A stretch of 52,361 nt of DNA, from contig PKYB01000015.1 in NCBI GenBank assembly GCA_003133565.1, positions 1 through 52,361 of the forward strand. Reading direction: 5' to 3'. Below are positions 43,159-52,361 of the stretch, piece by piece. The DNA is from Solirubrobacterales bacterium. GTDB lineage: Bacteria > Actinomycetota > Thermoleophilia > Solirubrobacterales > Solirubrobacteraceae. Each line of letters opens with the position of its first letter. The first letter of the stretch is position 1. The notes under the pieces were generated by a model. It saw nothing but the letters and a program-made list of their open reading frames with translations. It had not been told where the DNA came from and made no database searches. Position numbers and translations under genes: made by a program.

Positions 43159-45318
43159 TCAGGCCGGCTCGGCAACCGTGTCGCTCGCGCCGGGATCGAC
43201 GTGCACGTGCGGCAACGCTCGGTCGAGTCCGCGCGGTAGCCACCAGGCCCGCTCACCCATCAACGCCATCAACGACGGCACGAGGACCGTGCGGATCAGG
43301 AACGCGTCGAGGAACACGGCCGAGGCGAGTCCGACGCCGAAGAGCTTGATCGTCAGGCTGTTACCGAGGACGAAGGAGCCGAAGACGCAGACCATGATCG
43401 CCGCCGCCGCGGTGATCACGCGCCCGGTCGAAGCGAGCCCTTGGCGCATCGCGTAGGCGGCGTCGCTGGTGCGCTCCCACTCCTCGTGCATCCGCGACAT
43501 CAGGAAGACCTCGTAGTCCATCGATAGGCCGAAGACGATCGCGAACACCATCACGGGCAGGAACGCGGCGATCGGCGAGGTCGTGGAGATCCCGATGATG
43601 CCGCCGAGCCAGCCCCACTGGAAGACCGCGACGACGACGCCGAAGGCGGCGCCGACAGTAAGCAGGTTCATCACGATCGCCTTCGCGGCGACGAACACGG
43701 AGCGGAACACGACGAGCAAGAGCAGAGCAGAGATCAGCACGACAGCGCCGATGAAGAGCGGCAGCTTGCTCGCGAGCAGGCTGCTGAAGTCGGCGAAGAG
43801 CGCCGTCGTGCCGCCGACGTAGACCGTCGCGTGGGTGGCGCGTTCGAGCGGGGGAATGACGTCGTTGCGCAGGCGACTCAAGAGCGTCGAGGTCGCGGCG
43901 TCACGGGGTGCGGTCTTGGGGATCACGTTGATCACCGCGACGCGGCCGTTGGGGCTGTAGGTGACGGCGGCCGTCGGTGTCACCGAGGCGACGTCCGGCT
44001 GCCCGACGAAGCCGGCGCGCAGTGTCGCGACCGCTGCGCTGTCGTGTGGTGTGGGCAGCTCGGCGACGATCTGCATCGGGCCGTTGCTGCCGGGCCCAAA
44101 GCCCTTGCCGAGCAGGTCGTAGGCCTGGCGTGTCGTCGTGCTCTTGGCGTCGGTGCCAGCGTCGGTCGCCCCCAGGCGCAAAGCGAGGATCGGCGAGGCG
44201 AGAACCAGCAGGACCAGCAGCGAGCTGAGCCCGCAGAGCAACGGGCGCCGCTGGACGAAGGCCGCCCAGCGCTCCCACAGCCCGGGACCTTGACGGTGGC
44301 GACGGCGCAAGCCGAATGGGTCGAGACGGTCGATGCCGTGGCCGAGCTTGGAGAGCAACGCGGGCAACAGCGTGATCGCCGCGAGCATCGTCAGCAGCAC
44401 GGTCAGTGACGAGGCCACCGCCGGCCCACGCAGGAACGACACGCCGACGAGCAGCTGGCCGAGCATCGCGATGACGACCGTCACGCCGGCGAAGAGGACG
44501 GCCCGTCCGGAGGTGTTCATTGCCGCGACGGTCGCCTCCTCGGGATCCATGCCCGCGTCGAGGCCGGCGCGGTAGCGCGTGACCACGAACAGCGCGTAGT
44601 CGATCCCGACGCCGAGGCCGATCATCGCGGCGAGCTCCGGCGTGAAGTTGACGACGTCGATGAGGTGCGTCAGGACCTCGATCAGCCCGATTGCGGTGCC
44701 GAGCGCGAGCAGCGCTGTCAGCAGCGGCAGACCGGCGGCGACGGCGGTGCCGAACGTGATCAGGAGGATCACGATCGCGGCGAGGATCCCGACGCCCGTT
44801 GCCGGCCCCGTCTTCGGTGGCTGGACCTGCTCGATTGGCTGTCCCCCGAGCTGCACCTGGAGCGCGGAGCTGCGGGCCGCCTCCGCGGTGTCGATCACGC
44901 GGTTGATCGCCGAGGGCGGCAGCTGGAACGAGCGCTCGTCGAAGAGCACGGTGGCGTAGGCGATGTGGCCGTCGGGGGCGATCTGGTGCGCCCCGGCGTA
45001 GGGGGAGATCACGCCCGTGATGTGGGGGAAGCCCTGGATCCGCGAGAGCAGGTTCTCGATATCGGCGTGGACGCCGGCGCTCGTGATCCGAGCGGTGGAC
45101 TCGAAGACGATCGATGCCGAGTCGCCGCGGCGCTGCGGGAAGTCCTTGGCGAGGAGGTCGAGGGCTTCCTGGGAGCCGGCGGTGCTCGGACCGCGGTAGT
45201 TGCTGTTGTAGGTCGAGCCGACGCTCGCGCCGATCACGTTGGCGGCGATCAGCGCAACGACCCACCCCACGATTACGACTCGACGGTGGGCGATGCACCA
45301 CCGCGCCAGCGCTACCAC
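43159..45318 (-). CDS. MMPL/RND-family membrane transporter
   Basis: 719 aa with about 11-12 hydrophobic segments in two repeats. The first segment is in VVIVGWVVALIAANVIGASV, followed by an external domain (about 35-160) and a run of helices including GLGVGIDYALFVVTRYRAGL at about 234-253. The second half repeats this: VFAIVFGLSMDYEVFLMSRM at about 587-606. The conserved GxGxDYxLF and GLSMDYEVF motifs identify the MMPL family, which exports lipids, siderophores or drugs. The start is GTG 45318. A TetR-type gene is divergent 100 bp away and probably represses it. Substrate unknown. Confidence 0.9.
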   Translation of the reverse strand: MVALARWCIAHRRVVIVGWVVALIAANVIGASVGSTYNSNYRGPSTAGSQEALDLLAKDFPQRRGDSASIVFESTARITSAGVHADIENLLSRIQGFPHITGVISPYAGAHQIAPDGHIAYATVLFDERSFQLPPSAINRVIDTAEAARSSALQVQLGGQPIEQVQPPKTGPATGVGILAAIVILLITFGTAVAAGLPLLTALLALGTAIGLIEVLTHLIDVVNFTPELAAMIGLGVGIDYALFVVTRYRAGLDAGMDPEEATVAAMNTSGRAVLFAGVTVVIAMLGQLLVGVSFLRGPAVASSLTVLLTMLAAITLLPALLSKLGHGIDRLDPFGLRRRHRQGPGLWERWAAFVQRRPLLCGLSSLLVLLVLASPILALRLGATDAGTDAKSTTTRQAYDLLGKGFGPGSNGPMQIVAELPTPHDSAAVATLRAGFVGQPDVASVTPTAAVTYSPNGRVAVINVIPKTAPRDAATSTLLSRLRNDVIPPLERATHATVYVGGTTALFADFSSLLASKLPLFIGAVVLISALLLLVVFRSVFVAAKAIVMNLLTVGAAFGVVVAVFQWGWLGGIIGISTTSPIAAFLPVMVFAIVFGLSMDYEVFLMSRMHEEWERTSDAAYAMRQGLASTGRVITAAAAIMVCVFGSFVLGNSLTIKLFGVGLASAVFLDAFLIRTVLVPSLMALMGERAWWLPRGLDRALPHVHVDPGASDTVAEPA

Positions 45319-45418
45319 TGCGACCTACCCGTGCTGGCCGTTCGTGTCTCGCTCATCGGCCGCAAAGCCTAGCACAAGTGATAGTAGGCACTCCGCTTCT
45401 GGTATCGTTCGTCACAAG

Positions 45419-46021
45419 ATGGTTGCATCAACGATCCCACGCCCGCTGCGCGCCGACGCCCAGCGCAACCACGACGCGATCGTCCTCGCCGCCCAAGATG
45501 CGTTTGCCGAGGCCGGCTACGGTGTCTCGATCGAGGAGATCGCGCGCCGCGCCGGCGTTGGTGCGGCGACCGTCTATCGGCGCTTTCCGAGCAAGGAGCT
45601 CTTGCTGCGGGCGATCTTCGACGCCGGCATCGCAGGGCTCGAGCTCGAGATCGCCGCCGCACAGGCGGCGCCAGATCCATGGCGGGGCCTGCTCGCGGGG
45701 ATCGGCGCGGTGATCGAGAAACAGGCGGCGAACATGGTCTTCGTGGAGCTCCTCGCCGAGCTCGGCGTACTGCCAGAGCTCAAGGGCGAGATCCACAGGC
45801 GTGTCTTCGCGCCACTCGGCGAGCTCTTCGCCCGGGCGCAGGCCGCCGGCGAGCTGCGCGGCGACCTCGAGGCGAGCGAGCTGCCGCTGCTGATCGGGAT
45901 GGTCGTCGCGACCGCGAAGCATGGGAGCAAATCGAACACGCCCGTGCGCTGGCAGCGCTACCTCGCGCTCTTGACCGACGCGCTGCGCACGCCGGCACCC
46001 ACCCTCCTGCCACCTCGCTGA
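45419..46021 (+). CDS. TetR-family transcriptional regulator
   Basis: 200 aa from ATG 45419. The N-terminal helix-turn-helix is typical: AIVLAAQDAFAEAGYGVSIE, EEIARRAGVGAATVYRRFPS, then KELLLRAIFDAG at about 52-63. The C-terminal ligand domain resembles the TetR_C group with LLAELGVLPELKGEIHRRVF. Longer upstream reading would invade the MMPL start region. The divergent arrangement with the MMPL gene across 100 bp suggests it represses that exporter and itself. TATCGT at 45403-45408 is ten bases before the ATG; I see no convincing palindromic operator. Confidence 0.9.
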   Translation: MVASTIPRPLRADAQRNHDAIVLAAQDAFAEAGYGVSIEEIARRAGVGAATVYRRFPSKELLLRAIFDAGIAGLELEIAAAQAAPDPWRGLLAGIGAVIEKQAANMVFVELLAELGVLPELKGEIHRRVFAPLGELFARAQAAGELRGDLEASELPLLIGMVVATAKHGSKSNTPVRWQRYLALLTDALRTPAPTLLPPR

Positions 46022-46057
46022 GCACGACGGCGCCGCGCCCGCCGCCAACGCCACCAA

Positions 46058-47485
46058 TCAATCGAGCTTTGCCATCACGTGCTTGATGACGGTGTAGTCC
46101 TCGAGTGAGTAGACGGAGAGGTCCTTGCCGTAGCCCGACTGCTTGAAGCCGCCGTGGGGCATCTCGGAGGTCAGCGGGATGTGGTCGTTGATCCAGACGC
46201 AGCCGAAGCGAAGCGCCTTCGAGACCCGCAGCGCGCGGCCGACGTCGCGCGTCCAGACCGATGAGGCGAGGCCGTATGGCGTGCCGTTGGCCCAGGCGAT
46301 CGCCTCGGCCTCATCGCTGAAGCGCTGGACGGTGATCACCGGGCCGAAGATCTCGCGCTGGATCAGCTCGTCGTCCTGCTCGAGGCCGGCGAGCACCGCC
46401 GGCTCGAGGAAGAAGCCCGGACCGTCGGGCTCCGAGCCGCCGGTGACGAGCTCGACATGCTTTCCCCGGCGTTCGAGCAGTCCTTCGACGCGCTCGCGCT
46501 GGCGGGCCGAGTTGAGCGGTCCGAGCGTCGTGTCCTCGGCCAGCGTGTCGCCGAGGACGAGCGCCTGGGCCTGCTCGGAGAGGCCGGAGACGACGTCGTC
46601 GTAGACCTTCGAGCTCGCCAGCACGCGCGTCGCGGCGGTGCAGTCCTGACCGGCGTTGTAGTAGCCGGTGCCGGCGATCGTCTCGAGCGCGCTTTCCATC
46701 GAGACGTCGTCGAAGACGATCACGGGCGCCTTGCCGCCGAGCTCGAGGTGGACTCGCTTGAGCGTCGCCGCGGCGCTGGCGGCGATCCGCTTGCCCGTGT
46801 CGACCGAGCCAGTCAGCGAGACCATGTCGACTTCGGGGTGATCGACGAGCCCCTGGCCCGCCGGGTCGCCGTGGCCGCAGATGACGTTCAGCACGCCCTC
46901 CGGCAGGAACTCCGCCGCGAACTCGGCGAGCTGCAGGGTCGTCACCGGGGTCGTCTCGGCCGGCTTCAGGACGATCGTGTTGCCGGTCGCAAGCGCCGGG
47001 CCGATCTTCCAGATCGCCATCATCAGCGGGTAGTTCCAGGGCGCGATCTGGCCGATCACGCCAACCGGCTCGCGGCGGATGAAGGACGTGTAGCCCTCGA
47101 GGTACTCGCCGGCAGCCCGCCCCTCCATCGTGCGGGCGGCACCGGCGAAGAAGCGGAGGTTGTCGGCCATCACCGGGACCTCGTCGTTCAGCACGGCCGA
47201 GAACGGTTTTCCGGCGTTGATCGCCTCCTCGCGGGCGAGCTCCTCGCCGTGCTCCTCGATCGCGTCGGCGAGCTTCAGCAGCGCCTCGGCGCGGGTCGCC
47301 GGGGTGCTCTGGGACCAGCCGTCGAACGCGCGCCTGGCCGCGGTGACAGCGGCGTCGACGTCGGTCTCCGTCGAGAGCGGCGCCTGCGCGATTTCCTCGC
47401 CGGTCGCCGGGTTGAGCACCGGCTCCGTCTCGCCGCCGGCCGGGGCGACGAACCTGCCGTTGATGAAGTTCTCGAGTGTCCGCAT
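46058..47485 (-). CDS. Gamma-aminobutyraldehyde dehydrogenase-like aldehyde dehydrogenase
   Basis: 475 aa NAD-dependent aldehyde dehydrogenase. N-terminal [34 protein letters not shown] at about 148-167; cofactor/catalytic Glu in [16 protein letters not shown] at about 243-258; and the catalytic Cys in [16 protein letters not shown], the pattern of aminobutyraldehyde dehydrogenases (YdcW/PatD). The C-terminus [20 protein letters not shown] also fits. ATG 47485 follows GGGAG; a GTG one codon upstream is an alternative. Likely oxidises 4-aminobutanal to GABA with the nearby aminotransferase. The 126-bp gap to ald suggests a promoter of its own. Confidence 0.88.
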   Translation of the reverse strand: MRTLENFINGRFVAPAGGETEPVLNPATGEEIAQAPLSTETDVDAAVTAARRAFDGWSQSTPATRAEALLKLADAIEEHGEELAREEAINAGKPFSAVLNDEVPVMADNLRFFAGAARTMEGRAAGEYLEGYTSFIRREPVGVIGQIAPWNYPLMMAIWKIGPALATGNTIVLKPAETTPVTTLQLAEFAAEFLPEGVLNVICGHGDPAGQGLVDHPEVDMVSLTGSVDTGKRIAASAAATLKRVHLELGGKAPVIVFDDVSMESALETIAGTGYYNAGQDCTAATRVLASSKVYDDVVSGLSEQAQALVLGDTLAEDTTLGPLNSARQRERVEGLLERRGKHVELVTGGSEPDGPGFFLEPAVLAGLEQDDELIQREIFGPVITVQRFSDEAEAIAWANGTPYGLASSVWTRDVGRALRVSKALRFGCVWINDHIPLTSEMPHGGFKQSGYGKDLSVYSLEDYTVIKHVMAKLD

Positions 47486-47611
47486 CACAGCTCCCTCATT
47501 GCGCGTGATCGATCGTCGAAGCGCAGCCTAGCGGCCGCGCGGCGCGGCCCTCAGTTGGCCGGCCGCGTCCCGGGATGAAACTCGCGCCGGGGTCTTGCCG
47601 GGGCGCGCGGT

Positions 47612-48730
47612 CTAGCCGGCGAGCGCCTGCTCGGGCGCCATCGGCTCCACCCCGATGGAGGCCGCAACTGCCGGGTGCGTGACCACGCCGCCGGCGACGT
47701 TGACGCCGAGCCGCAGGCCTGGATCGGCGGCGATCGCTCCGGCGACTCCCTTGTCGGCGAGCGCAAGGACGTAGGGCAGCGTCGCGTTCGATAGCGCGTG
47801 CGTCGAGGTGACGGGGACGGCGCCCGGCATGTTGGTGACGCAGTAGTGCGTGATGCCGTCGACCTCGAATGTCGGCTCGTGGTGGGTCGTCGGACGCGAC
47901 GTCTCGAAGCAGCCGCCCTGGTCGATCGCGACGTCGACGAGGACCGTGCCCTTGCGCATCATCTTCAGCTGGTTGCGGCGGATCACGTAGGGCGCGCGCT
48001 CGCCGACGACGAGGACCGCGCCGATCACGAGGTCGACCCGCGGCAGCATCTCCTCGATCGCGAGGGTCGATGAGAAGACCGTCGAGCAGCGCCCGCCGAG
48101 CGCGACCTCGAGCTCGCGCAGGCGGTCGATCGAGAGGTCGAAGATGAAGACGTCGGCGCCCATCCCGATCGCGACCGCGGCGGCATGCTGGCCGACGCTG
48201 CCGCCGCCGATCACCATCACGTTCGCCGCCGCGACGCCGGGCACACCGCCGAGCAGGACACCGCGCCCGCCGAGTGGCTTCTCGAGCATGAACGCGCCGG
48301 CTTGGGTCGCCAGGCGCCCGGCGATCTCGGACATCGGCGCGAGCAGCGGGAGGCGTCCGTGGCGGTCCTCGACCGTCTCGTAGGCGATGCAGGTGGCGCC
48401 GGACTCACACAGCCCCCTCGTCAGCGCGGGACTCGGCGCGAGGTGCAGGTAGGTGAAGAGGATCTGGCCCTTGCGCAGGCGCTTGACCTCGAAGTCTAGT
48501 GGCTCCTTGACCTTCACGATCATCTCGGCGGCGTTGAAGACCGCCTGGGCGTCGGGTTCGATCGTCGCCCCCTGAGCCTTGTACTGGTCGTCGGTGAAGC
48601 CGCTCGCGATCCCGGCTCCCCGCTCGACATGAACGTCGTGGCCGCGCTCGCTCAGCTCGCGGACACCCGCCGGCGTCGTCGAGACCCGGTACTCGTCGGC
48701 CTTCGTCTCCTTCGGAACCCCAACGTTCAT
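47612..48730 (-). CDS. ald: Alanine dehydrogenase
   Basis: 372 aa, the normal length. NAD-dependent deamination of L-alanine to pyruvate and ammonium. MNVGVPKETKADEYRVSTTP at the start; substrate site LRKGQILFTYLHLAPSPAL at about 71-89; MSEIAGRLATQAGAFMLEKP at about 130-149; NAD-binding VMVIGGGSVGQHAAAVAIGM at about 168; and the C-terminal GITHYCVTNMPGAVPVTSTH. ATG 48730 overlaps the saccharopine-dehydrogenase-like stop by 4 bp (ATGA). In this cluster it would recycle alanine made by pyruvate-dependent transamination. Confidence 0.95.
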   Translation of the reverse strand: MNVGVPKETKADEYRVSTTPAGVRELSERGHDVHVERGAGIASGFTDDQYKAQGATIEPDAQAVFNAAEMIVKVKEPLDFEVKRLRKGQILFTYLHLAPSPALTRGLCESGATCIAYETVEDRHGRLPLLAPMSEIAGRLATQAGAFMLEKPLGGRGVLLGGVPGVAAANVMVIGGGSVGQHAAAVAIGMGADVFIFDLSIDRLRELEVALGGRCSTVFSSTLAIEEMLPRVDLVIGAVLVVGERAPYVIRRNQLKMMRKGTVLVDVAIDQGGCFETSRPTTHHEPTFEVDGITHYCVTNMPGAVPVTSTHALSNATLPYVLALADKGVAGAIAADPGLRLGVNVAGGVVTHPAVAASIGVEPMAPEQALAG

Positions 48731-49821
48731 GCGGCCAGCTCCTCCACCTCGACGGTGATCTCGCAACTGCGCGTCGCGAGCTCGGCGAACATCTCGTCCG
48801 GATCGATGCACTCCTCCGGGAAGCGCGCGCCGATCGCGTCGATCTTTCCATGTGCGAGCAGTCGCACGGCCGCAACGGCCGGCGTCGCGGTCGACACGAT
48901 CGATCCGCCGATCCCAAACTGCTCGAAGGGGCGCGTGATCGAGCGAACGCGGACCTCGCGCCCCGAGCCGCGAGCCACGATCAAATGGACCGAGACCGTC
49001 TCCGCGGATGGCGCGAGCGCGGCCGCTTGGACGGCGGCGATCTCTTCTGAGCTCGACCCGACGAGCTCGCGCAGACGGTCCTCGACTGCCTTCGCGAGTG
49101 AGAGGCGGAAGCTGCACGCCCTGCAGCCGAAGCTCGCGCCGAAGCTGGCGAGCTCGGAGTGGAGCGTATAGATCGTCTGCGCACGGCCGATCGGCTCGCC
49201 GAAGTCGACCTCTCCCCCACTCGTGAGGGGCTCGATCTCGACCGGCTCGCCCTCGCGCAGGACCACCGGATTGAGCGTCACCTCGTCGAGCAGCGTCTGG
49301 ACCGCGTAGGGCGGGCTGAAGGCTCCCGGCGGATCGAAATCACGACCGCCGGCGACGATGTCGATCGAGTCTGCCGAGTCGAGCTCGCGCATCGCCCGCG
49401 CCGCCATCAGGTTCGTCTTTCCCGGGCTCGAGCCGACGCCGAGCAGCGCGAGGCGCCCGGCCCGCTCGAAGCGATCGGACAGCTCGAGCTGGTTTTTTGT
49501 GACCCAGTAGAGGCCACCGAGGTCGATGTAGTCGCAGCCGGCCGCGAGGCAGGCCTCCATCGCGTCGATGTTGACGCGGTAGGAGGCGGTGTTGATCAGG
49601 ACGTCGAGGCCTTCGAGCTCGCCGGCGAGCCCGGCGCGCGCGTCGGCAGCGCGCGCGGTCGTCTTGTCACCGCCATGCGCGGCCGCTGCGGCGCGGGCTC
49701 GCTCATAGTTCAGATCGAGGGCGAGGACACTGGACACCTCCGCCGAGATGGCGAGGTCGCCCAGGATCGCGGGAGCGATCGTCCCTGCGGCGCCTAGGAC
49801 GCCGACCTTCAGCTCGCGCAT
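48727..49821 (-). CDS. Saccharopine dehydrogenase-like NADP-binding protein
   Basis: 364 aa. N-terminal Rossmann domain (VGVLGAAGTIAPAILGDLAI, residues 6-25), VLINTASYRVNIDAMEACLA at about 74-93, the strand CDYIDLGGLYW, and then the saccharopine-dehydrogenase-type C-terminal domain with GVGSSPGKTNLMAARAM. The classical enzyme cleaves or forms saccharopine in lysine metabolism, but many relatives act on other amino or carbonyl compounds. It is coupled to ald (ATGA) and lies 3 bp after the aminotransferase stop, so it belongs to the amine-catabolism operon. Actual substrate unknown. Confidence 0.85.
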   Translation of the reverse strand: MRELKVGVLGAAGTIAPAILGDLAISAEVSSVLALDLNYERARAAAAAHGGDKTTARAADARAGLAGELEGLDVLINTASYRVNIDAMEACLAAGCDYIDLGGLYWVTKNQLELSDRFERAGRLALLGVGSSPGKTNLMAARAMRELDSADSIDIVAGGRDFDPPGAFSPPYAVQTLLDEVTLNPVVLREGEPVEIEPLTSGGEVDFGEPIGRAQTIYTLHSELASFGASFGCRACSFRLSLAKAVEDRLRELVGSSSEEIAAVQAAALAPSAETVSVHLIVARGSGREVRVRSITRPFEQFGIGGSIVSTATPAVAAVRLLAHGKIDAIGARFPEECIDPDEMFAELATRSCEITVEVEELAA

Positions 49822-49824
49822 CGC

Positions 49825-51201
49825 TCAGGCCATACGCTCGCTCGCGGCGGTCAGCACCGTGCGCAGCACGTGGCTGATCTCCTCGAACTGCTCGGTGTCG
49901 GCGATCAGCGGCGGAGAGAGCTGGATCACCGGATCGCCGCGGTCGTCGGCGCGGCAGATCAGGCCGTTGCGGTAGAGCTCGCCGGACAGGAACCCACGCA
50001 GCAACTCCTCGGACTCCTGGTCGTTGAAGGTCTCCTTCGTCGTCTTGTCCTTGACCAGCTCGATGGCCTGGAAGAAGCCCGCGCCGCGGACGTCGCCGAC
50101 GATCGGGATGTCGCGAAGGTCCTCGAGCATCCCCCGGAACTCGCCCTCCTTCTCGCGCACGTGGCCGCAGAGGTCCTCGCGCTCGAAGATGTCGATGTTC
50201 GCCAGCGCGACGGCCGCGGCGACCGGATGGCCGCCGAAGGTGAAGCCGTGGGAGAAGCTGCGGTTGCCCTGCATGAACGGCTCGGCGATCCGGTCCGAGG
50301 CGATCATCGCGCCCATCGGCTGGTTCGCGTTCGTGAGGCCCTTCGCCGTCGTGATGATGTCCGGCTGGTAGCCGTAGCGCTCGGAGCCGAAGTAGTAGCC
50401 GAGCCGGCCCCAGCTGCAGATCACCTCGTCGGAGATCAGCAGCACGTTGTTTGCGTCGCAGATCTCGCGCACGCGCTGGAAGTAGCCGTCCTGGGGCGGT
50501 AGGCAACCGCCACCGTTCTGCACCGGCTCGAGGATCACCGCGGCAACCGTGTCCGGGCCCTCGAACTCGATCCGCTCGGCGATCGCGTCAGCCGCCCAGA
50601 GCGGATCGCGGTCGGCCGGCCAGCGATAGCTGTTCGTGTTCGGCACGTGGCAACCGCCCGGTACGAGCGGCTCGAACTGCTCGCGCAGCGAGGTGATGCC
50701 GGTCGCCGAGAGGGCACCGAGCGAGGTGCCGTGATAGGCGATCTCGCGCGCGATCACCTTGGTCTTGCGGGCGCTGCCGGTCAGCAGGTGGTAGTTGCGC
50801 ACGAGCTTCAGCGCCGACTCGACAGCCTCCGATCCGCCCGAGGTGAAGAAGACGCGGTTGAGGTCGCCGGGGGCGAGCTTTGCGATGCGCTCGGCGAGCT
50901 CGATCGCCCGCGGGTGGGCGTAGCTCCAGGTGGTGTAGAAGTCGAGCTCGCGAATCTGGTTCGCGGCGGCCTCGGCCAGCTCGGGACGGCCATGGCCGGC
51001 GTTGACGCAGAACAGCGCGGCGAGCCCGTCGAGGTAGCGCTTGCCGTCGGCGTCGTAGACGTAACAGCCCTCGCCGGCGACGATGATCGGCAGCGGTGCG
51101 TGCGGGTCGCTGCCCATGCGCGAGAAATGCATCCACAGGTGGCGGTGCGCGAGCTCTGAAAGCTCGGTAGTCGAATACGCGTGAGTGGTTGTGATTGACA
51201 C
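49825..51201 (-). CDS. Class III aminotransferase (putrescine/amine:pyruvate type)
   Basis: 458 aa PLP enzyme. The GTG at 51201 has GGAGGAG about 8 bases upstream, so it is preferred over longer readings. Conserved blocks: DGKRYLDGLAALFCVNAGHG, VFFTSGGSEAVESALKLVRN at about 117-136, ILEPVQNGGGCLPPQDGYF, DEVICSWGRLGYYFGSERYG with the PLP-ring Asp, and the Schiff-base Lys in TTAKGLTNANQPMG. Context with an aminobutyraldehyde dehydrogenase and alanine dehydrogenase suggests putrescine or a related diamine with pyruvate as acceptor. Omega-amino acids (beta-alanine, GABA) are alternatives. First gene of the operon. Confidence 0.85.
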   Translation of the reverse strand: MSITTTHAYSTTELSELAHRHLWMHFSRMGSDPHAPLPIIVAGEGCYVYDADGKRYLDGLAALFCVNAGHGRPELAEAAANQIRELDFYTTWSYAHPRAIELAERIAKLAPGDLNRVFFTSGGSEAVESALKLVRNYHLLTGSARKTKVIAREIAYHGTSLGALSATGITSLREQFEPLVPGGCHVPNTNSYRWPADRDPLWAADAIAERIEFEGPDTVAAVILEPVQNGGGCLPPQDGYFQRVREICDANNVLLISDEVICSWGRLGYYFGSERYGYQPDIITTAKGLTNANQPMGAMIASDRIAEPFMQGNRSFSHGFTFGGHPVAAAVALANIDIFEREDLCGHVREKEGEFRGMLEDLRDIPIVGDVRGAGFFQAIELVKDKTTKETFNDQESEELLRGFLSGELYRNGLICRADDRGDPVIQLSPPLIADTEQFEEISHVLRTVLTAASERMA

Positions 51202-51358
51202 GATCGGGTCTCCTCCGGTCCTCGTTGCCTCTCTCCAGGCTAACACTGCCGCGGTCCTAATAGGTCTGATCTCGGATCCATTGCGCGCGCGGCGGCTTTC
51301 CGGTTGAATACCGCGCACCCGCGGGTCCCGGGCATGGTCAGCAGGAGGAGGTGTCGAG

Positions 51359-52361
51359 ATGGAGAGCGCAGCCGTCCCGGTCAACACCGAGGGACCGAAG
51401 CGGTCGAGTGCCCCCGGCGAGAAGGGCCTCAAGACCAACGCGATCGGCTACGCCTCGAACGTTGTGATCGCCGTCGCCTCTACGGCGCCGGCCTACAGCA
51501 TCGCCGCGACGCTCGGTTTCATCATCGCCGTCGGCGGCCTCGGCGTGCACGCGCCGGCGATCATGATCGTGTCGTTCATCCCGATCCTGTTCGTCTCGCT
51601 CGGCTACCGCTGGTTCAACCTCGCCGACCCGGACGCCGGCACGACGTTTGCCTGGGTGACGCGCGCGCTGGGACCGCAGCTCGGCTGGATCAACGGCTGG
51701 GCGATCTTTCTCGCTGACGTGATCGTGATGGCATCGCTGTCGGTGATCGCCGGCACCTACACCTTCGAACTGGTCGGGGCGAACGCGGCGGCCCACTCGA
51801 CGCCGGATCTGATCATCGCGGCCGTCGTCTGGATCGTGCTGATGACCTGGATCTGCTGGCGCGGGATCGAGCTGTCGGCGCGGATCCAGCAGTTCCTGCT
51901 GACCTTCGAGGTGGCGATCCTCGCGATCTTCGCCGTCGTCGCGCTCGTCGACGTCTACAGCGGACACGCCCTCACGGGCGCGGGCGTCCACTCGCTCCAC
52001 CCCGAGCTGTCCTGGTTCAACCCGTTTGCACTCGGCTTCGGCCCGCTGGCTGACGCAGTCCTGCTCGGGATCTTCGTCTACTGGGGCTGGGACTCCGGTG
52101 TCGCCGTCAACGAGGAATCTGTGAACGCCGCCGAGGGGCCGGGCCGAGCGGCGGTCGTCTCGACGATCCTGCTGCTGCTGATCTACGTGCTCGTGACCAG
52201 CGGGGCACAGTCGGTCGGCGGCCTCGATTTCCTCAAGAACAACTCCAACGACGTGCTCAGCCCGCTCGGCACGGTCGTCTTCGGCCACGGCGTACTGCAG
52301 AAGCTGCTGCTGTTCTCGGTGCTCACGTCGGCGTCGGCGTCGACGCAGACGACGATCCTGC
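51359..52361 (+). CDS. APC-superfamily amino acid/polyamine permease, cut by window end
   Basis: 334 residues visible, open at the right edge. A cytosolic N-terminus of about 30 residues precedes TM1, which has STAPAYSIAATLGFIIAVGG at about 46-65. At least eight hydrophobic segments follow, with NLADPDAGTTFAWVTRALG, a SLSVIAGTY stretch and YWGWDSGVAVNEESVNAAEG at about 240-259, all typical of APC permeases. AGGAGGAGGT ends six bases before ATG 51359. It is divergent from the aminotransferase operon across 157 bp, so uptake of the same amine is likely. The substrate cannot be read from sequence. Confidence 0.9.
   Translation, partial: MESAAVPVNTEGPKRSSAPGEKGLKTNAIGYASNVVIAVASTAPAYSIAATLGFIIAVGGLGVHAPAIMIVSFIPILFVSLGYRWFNLADPDAGTTFAWVTRALGPQLGWINGWAIFLADVIVMASLSVIAGTYTFELVGANAAAHSTPDLIIAAVVWIVLMTWICWRGIELSARIQQFLLTFEVAILAIFAVVALVDVYSGHALTGAGVHSLHPELSWFNPFALGFGPLADAVLLGIFVYWGWDSGVAVNEESVNAAEGPGRAAVVSTILLLLIYVLVTSGAQSVGGLDFLKNNSNDVLSPLGTVVFGHGVLQKLLLFSVLTSASASTQTTIL

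Noticed and set aside
45319-45418. TetR operator palindrome between the TetR and MMPL genes
   Set aside because: GTGATA and a loosely matching TATC...TCAC can be paired only with mismatches and uneven spacing. The arrangement suggests an operator, but I cannot locate it.
46457-47578. Open frame of about 370 codons antisense to the aldehyde dehydrogenase
   Set aside because: Low-complexity Arg/Ala/Asp product; the dehydrogenase has complete signatures.

Overview
The window is a very GC-rich chromosomal segment with strong G/C preference at third codon positions and many 1- or 4-base start/stop overlaps. OpcA, ergothioneine genes egtB/egtD, a transaldolase-glucose-6-phosphate isomerase fusion, a c-di-AMP riboswitch ahead of a wall protein and lipobox-type secreted proteins point to an actinobacterium. 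My best guess is the Thermoleophilia/Solirubrobacterales branch, judged from gene style, not from a marker tree. I see no tRNA, rRNA, insertion sequence, prophage or CRISPR array.

Layout. 1-563: N-terminal part of the primary sigma factor (minus strand). 945-2004: promoter, c-di-AMP riboswitch and an RlpA-like wall protein. 2108-12754: a tight operon for glucose phosphorylation and the whole pentose phosphate pathway (ROK kinase, tkt, tal-pgi, gnd, zwf, opcA, pgl, histidine phosphatase), followed by uppP and an MscS channel. 14860-20789: mixed small genes (RibD-type reductase, msrB, cold-shock protein, LOG protein, rhodanese, membrane-anchored zincin) and the egtB-egtD pair. 21110-26953: a PHP-glycosyltransferase fusion, a DUF2334 deacetylase-like protein, and a large lytic transglycosylase with a collagen-like tract and a degenerate M23 domain.

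26954-39927 is a phosphate/polyphosphate island. It holds a DUF47 PhoU-like protein, a receiver-less winged-helix regulator behind four 11-bp PHO-box-like repeats, phoU, a PhoB/RegX3-type response regulator, SixA, Ppx, a CHAD domain split over two coupled genes, Ppk, an unknown secreted Cys-rich protein, and pstSCAB coupled to a lipoprotein gene. Together these would sense and import phosphate and make, bind and degrade polyphosphate. No sensor kinase (PhoR/SenX3) is present.

40009-46021: a secreted beta-propeller protein, a cupin/amidohydrolase pair, and an MMPL transporter divergent from a TetR regulator. 46058-52361: an aminotransferase, saccharopine-dehydrogenase-like protein, alanine dehydrogenase and aminobutyraldehyde dehydrogenase, divergent from an APC permease cut by the window end. 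This fits uptake and pyruvate-dependent transamination of putrescine or a similar amine, with alanine dehydrogenase regenerating pyruvate.

The points most worth a second look are the split CHAD genes in the polyP operon, the sixA/ppx start sites 25 bp apart around a palindromic -10-like sequence, the receiver-less PHO-box regulator, the PHP-GT4 fusion, and the wall enzymes with collagen-like tracts and a probably dead M23 domain.
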